Shown: one piece after another, positions 8,184 through 8,944 of the stretch
How the letters are laid out: every line of letters begins with the position of its first letter
Numbering within the stretch: position 1 is the stretch's first letter
Origin: CAVDRM01 sp963626285
Lineage (GTDB): Bacteria; Bacillota; Clostridia; Christensenellales; Aristaeellaceae
Length of the DNA: 8,944 bases
NCBI GenBank assembly: GCA_963626285.1
Contig: CAVFWQ010000086.1
Location: 1 to 8,944 of the forward strand
Direction of reading: 5' to 3'
Program-made: the position numbers and the translations under genes
The notes under the pieces: generated by a model
The model's input: only the letters and a program-made list of their open reading frames with translations
What the model was told of the DNA's origin: nothing
The model's database searches: none

Positions 8184-8944
8184 AAAGGGATTGGTGTTTA
8201 TGCTGGCTGTCTGTCTGATGCTGATGAACATCGGCAGCGCTGCCGAGGGCGGCAAGGAAGAAGTGATTTACGGGACATTAGATTCATCGGGCACAGTCGA
8301 GGGCTTGTATGCCGTCAATATTTTTGCGGGCGGCGAGATCGAGGACTACGGCGATTATACACAGGTGCATCTTCTGAATACGGAGGATGCGATTGCCTAT
8401 GCGAACGGCAGGGTCACGCTGAAAAGCGATGCCGAGCGGGTATATTATCAGGGAAATCTGAAGACAAAGGAACTGCCGTGGCTGTTCGAGCTTTCCTACT
8501 TTCTGGACGGTCAGCCGGTTCATGCGCAGGAGCTGGCGGGACAGAGCGGCAGGGTTGAGATTCTCCTGAGCATCCGCCAAAATCCGGCTGCGCAGGGCAA
8601 CTTTTTTCTGAGCCACGCCCTGCAGATCACCGTGATGCTGGACACCGGCAGGTGCCGCAGGATTATGGCAGAGGGCGCGACACAGGCAAATGTCGGTACA
8701 AGCCGGCAACTCAGTTATATCGTGCTGCCCGGCACAGAAAAAACGTTTTCAATCGTGACCGAGGCAGCGGATTTTGAAATGGATGCGATTTCAATCAACG
8801 GCATCCGGCTTTCGCTGGATATTGATGTGGATTCGTCCGAACTGACCGAGCAGACTGATAAAATCATCAGCGCGGGACAAGAAATGGACGACGGCGCGGC
8901 GCAGCTGTGCGACGGAGCGGAGGAGCTGAAGGACGGATTAAGCG
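8173..8944 (+). CDS. Exported protein entering LxxG heptad repeats, MMPL partner (3'-truncated by window edge)
   Basis: The frame opens at ATG 8173, behind AAGGGAGGA with a 7-nt spacer, and is still open at the window end, giving 257 residues. Residues 1-24 form a signal peptide: MSFKK, a hydrophobic core GLVFMLAVCLMLMNIG, then SAAEGG with a possible cleavage after SA or SAA. A head region follows (about 28-220): EEVIYGTLDSSGTVEGLYAVN, DYGDYTQV, LPWLFELSYFLDG and INGIRLSLDIDVDSSEL are its most distinctive stretches. From about 235 the chain turns into DDGAAQLCDGAEELKDGL, the first turns of the x-x-x-L-x-x-G heptad pattern (TIGR03057 type) seen in YhgE/Pip-like stalk proteins. I recall similar head-plus-heptad proteins next to MMPL genes in Clostridia, annotated hypothetical. 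It probably forms an extracytoplasmic coiled-coil extension working with the transporter; a C-terminal membrane anchor would lie beyond the window. Confidence 0.88.
   Translation, partial: MSFKKGLVFMLAVCLMLMNIGSAAEGGKEEVIYGTLDSSGTVEGLYAVNIFAGGEIEDYGDYTQVHLLNTEDAIAYANGRVTLKSDAERVYYQGNLKTKELPWLFELSYFLDGQPVHAQELAGQSGRVEILLSIRQNPAAQGNFFLSHALQITVMLDTGRCRRIMAEGATQANVGTSRQLSYIVLPGTEKTFSIVTEAADFEMDAISINGIRLSLDIDVDSSELTEQTDKIISAGQEMDDGAAQLCDGAEELKDGLS

Overview
The window looks like a GC-rich member of the Clostridia (Bacillota), probably an anaerobe of the gut type. The evidence is a Firmicutes-style RpoC, a nitroimidazole-reductase-like flavoprotein, an aldo/keto reductase carrying two ferredoxin-type clusters, strong AGGAGG-like ribosome binding sites before nearly every gene, and an MMPL transporter paired with a heptad-stalk protein. 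This placement is an inference from protein character; no rRNA or species marker other than the rpoC fragment is present.

Layout. (1) Bases 1-2555 (+) hold the 3' two thirds of rpoC, the RNA polymerase beta' subunit, followed by a hairpin at 2575-2613 with T-runs on both strands. (2) On the minus strand, converging on that hairpin, is a two-gene unit: a pyridoxamine-phosphate-oxidase-fold (NimA-like) flavoprotein (3603-3127), then an ElaA-type GNAT acetyltransferase (3103-2666). (3) Further along the minus strand is an Fe-S aldo/keto reductase (4862-3753) with its own near-consensus promoter at 4943-4971. (4) A TetR-family repressor gene (5591-5025, minus) diverges from a plus-strand operon. 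That operon is a small unrecognised protein (5775-6104), a 12-TM MMPL/RND transporter (6108-8183), and a signal-peptide-bearing protein that enters LxxG-type heptad repeats where the window cuts it (8173-8944).

How the parts may work together. The divergent TetR locus is the most system-like part. A one-component sensor faces a promoter overlapped by an inverted repeat. Its probable target operon encodes a small beta-rich protein, a proton-driven envelope transporter, and a separate exported protein with a conserved head and the start of a heptad stalk. The genes are tightly packed (3-nt gap, then 11-nt overlap), so coordinated translation is likely. The substrate cannot be read from sequence. 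The minus-strand genes look like independent redox or detoxification functions.

No tRNA, rRNA, CRISPR array, insertion sequence or attachment site was recognised. No gene-free stretch exceeds 300 bases; the longest gaps (3604-3752, 4863-5024, 5592-5774) contain the promoters described.
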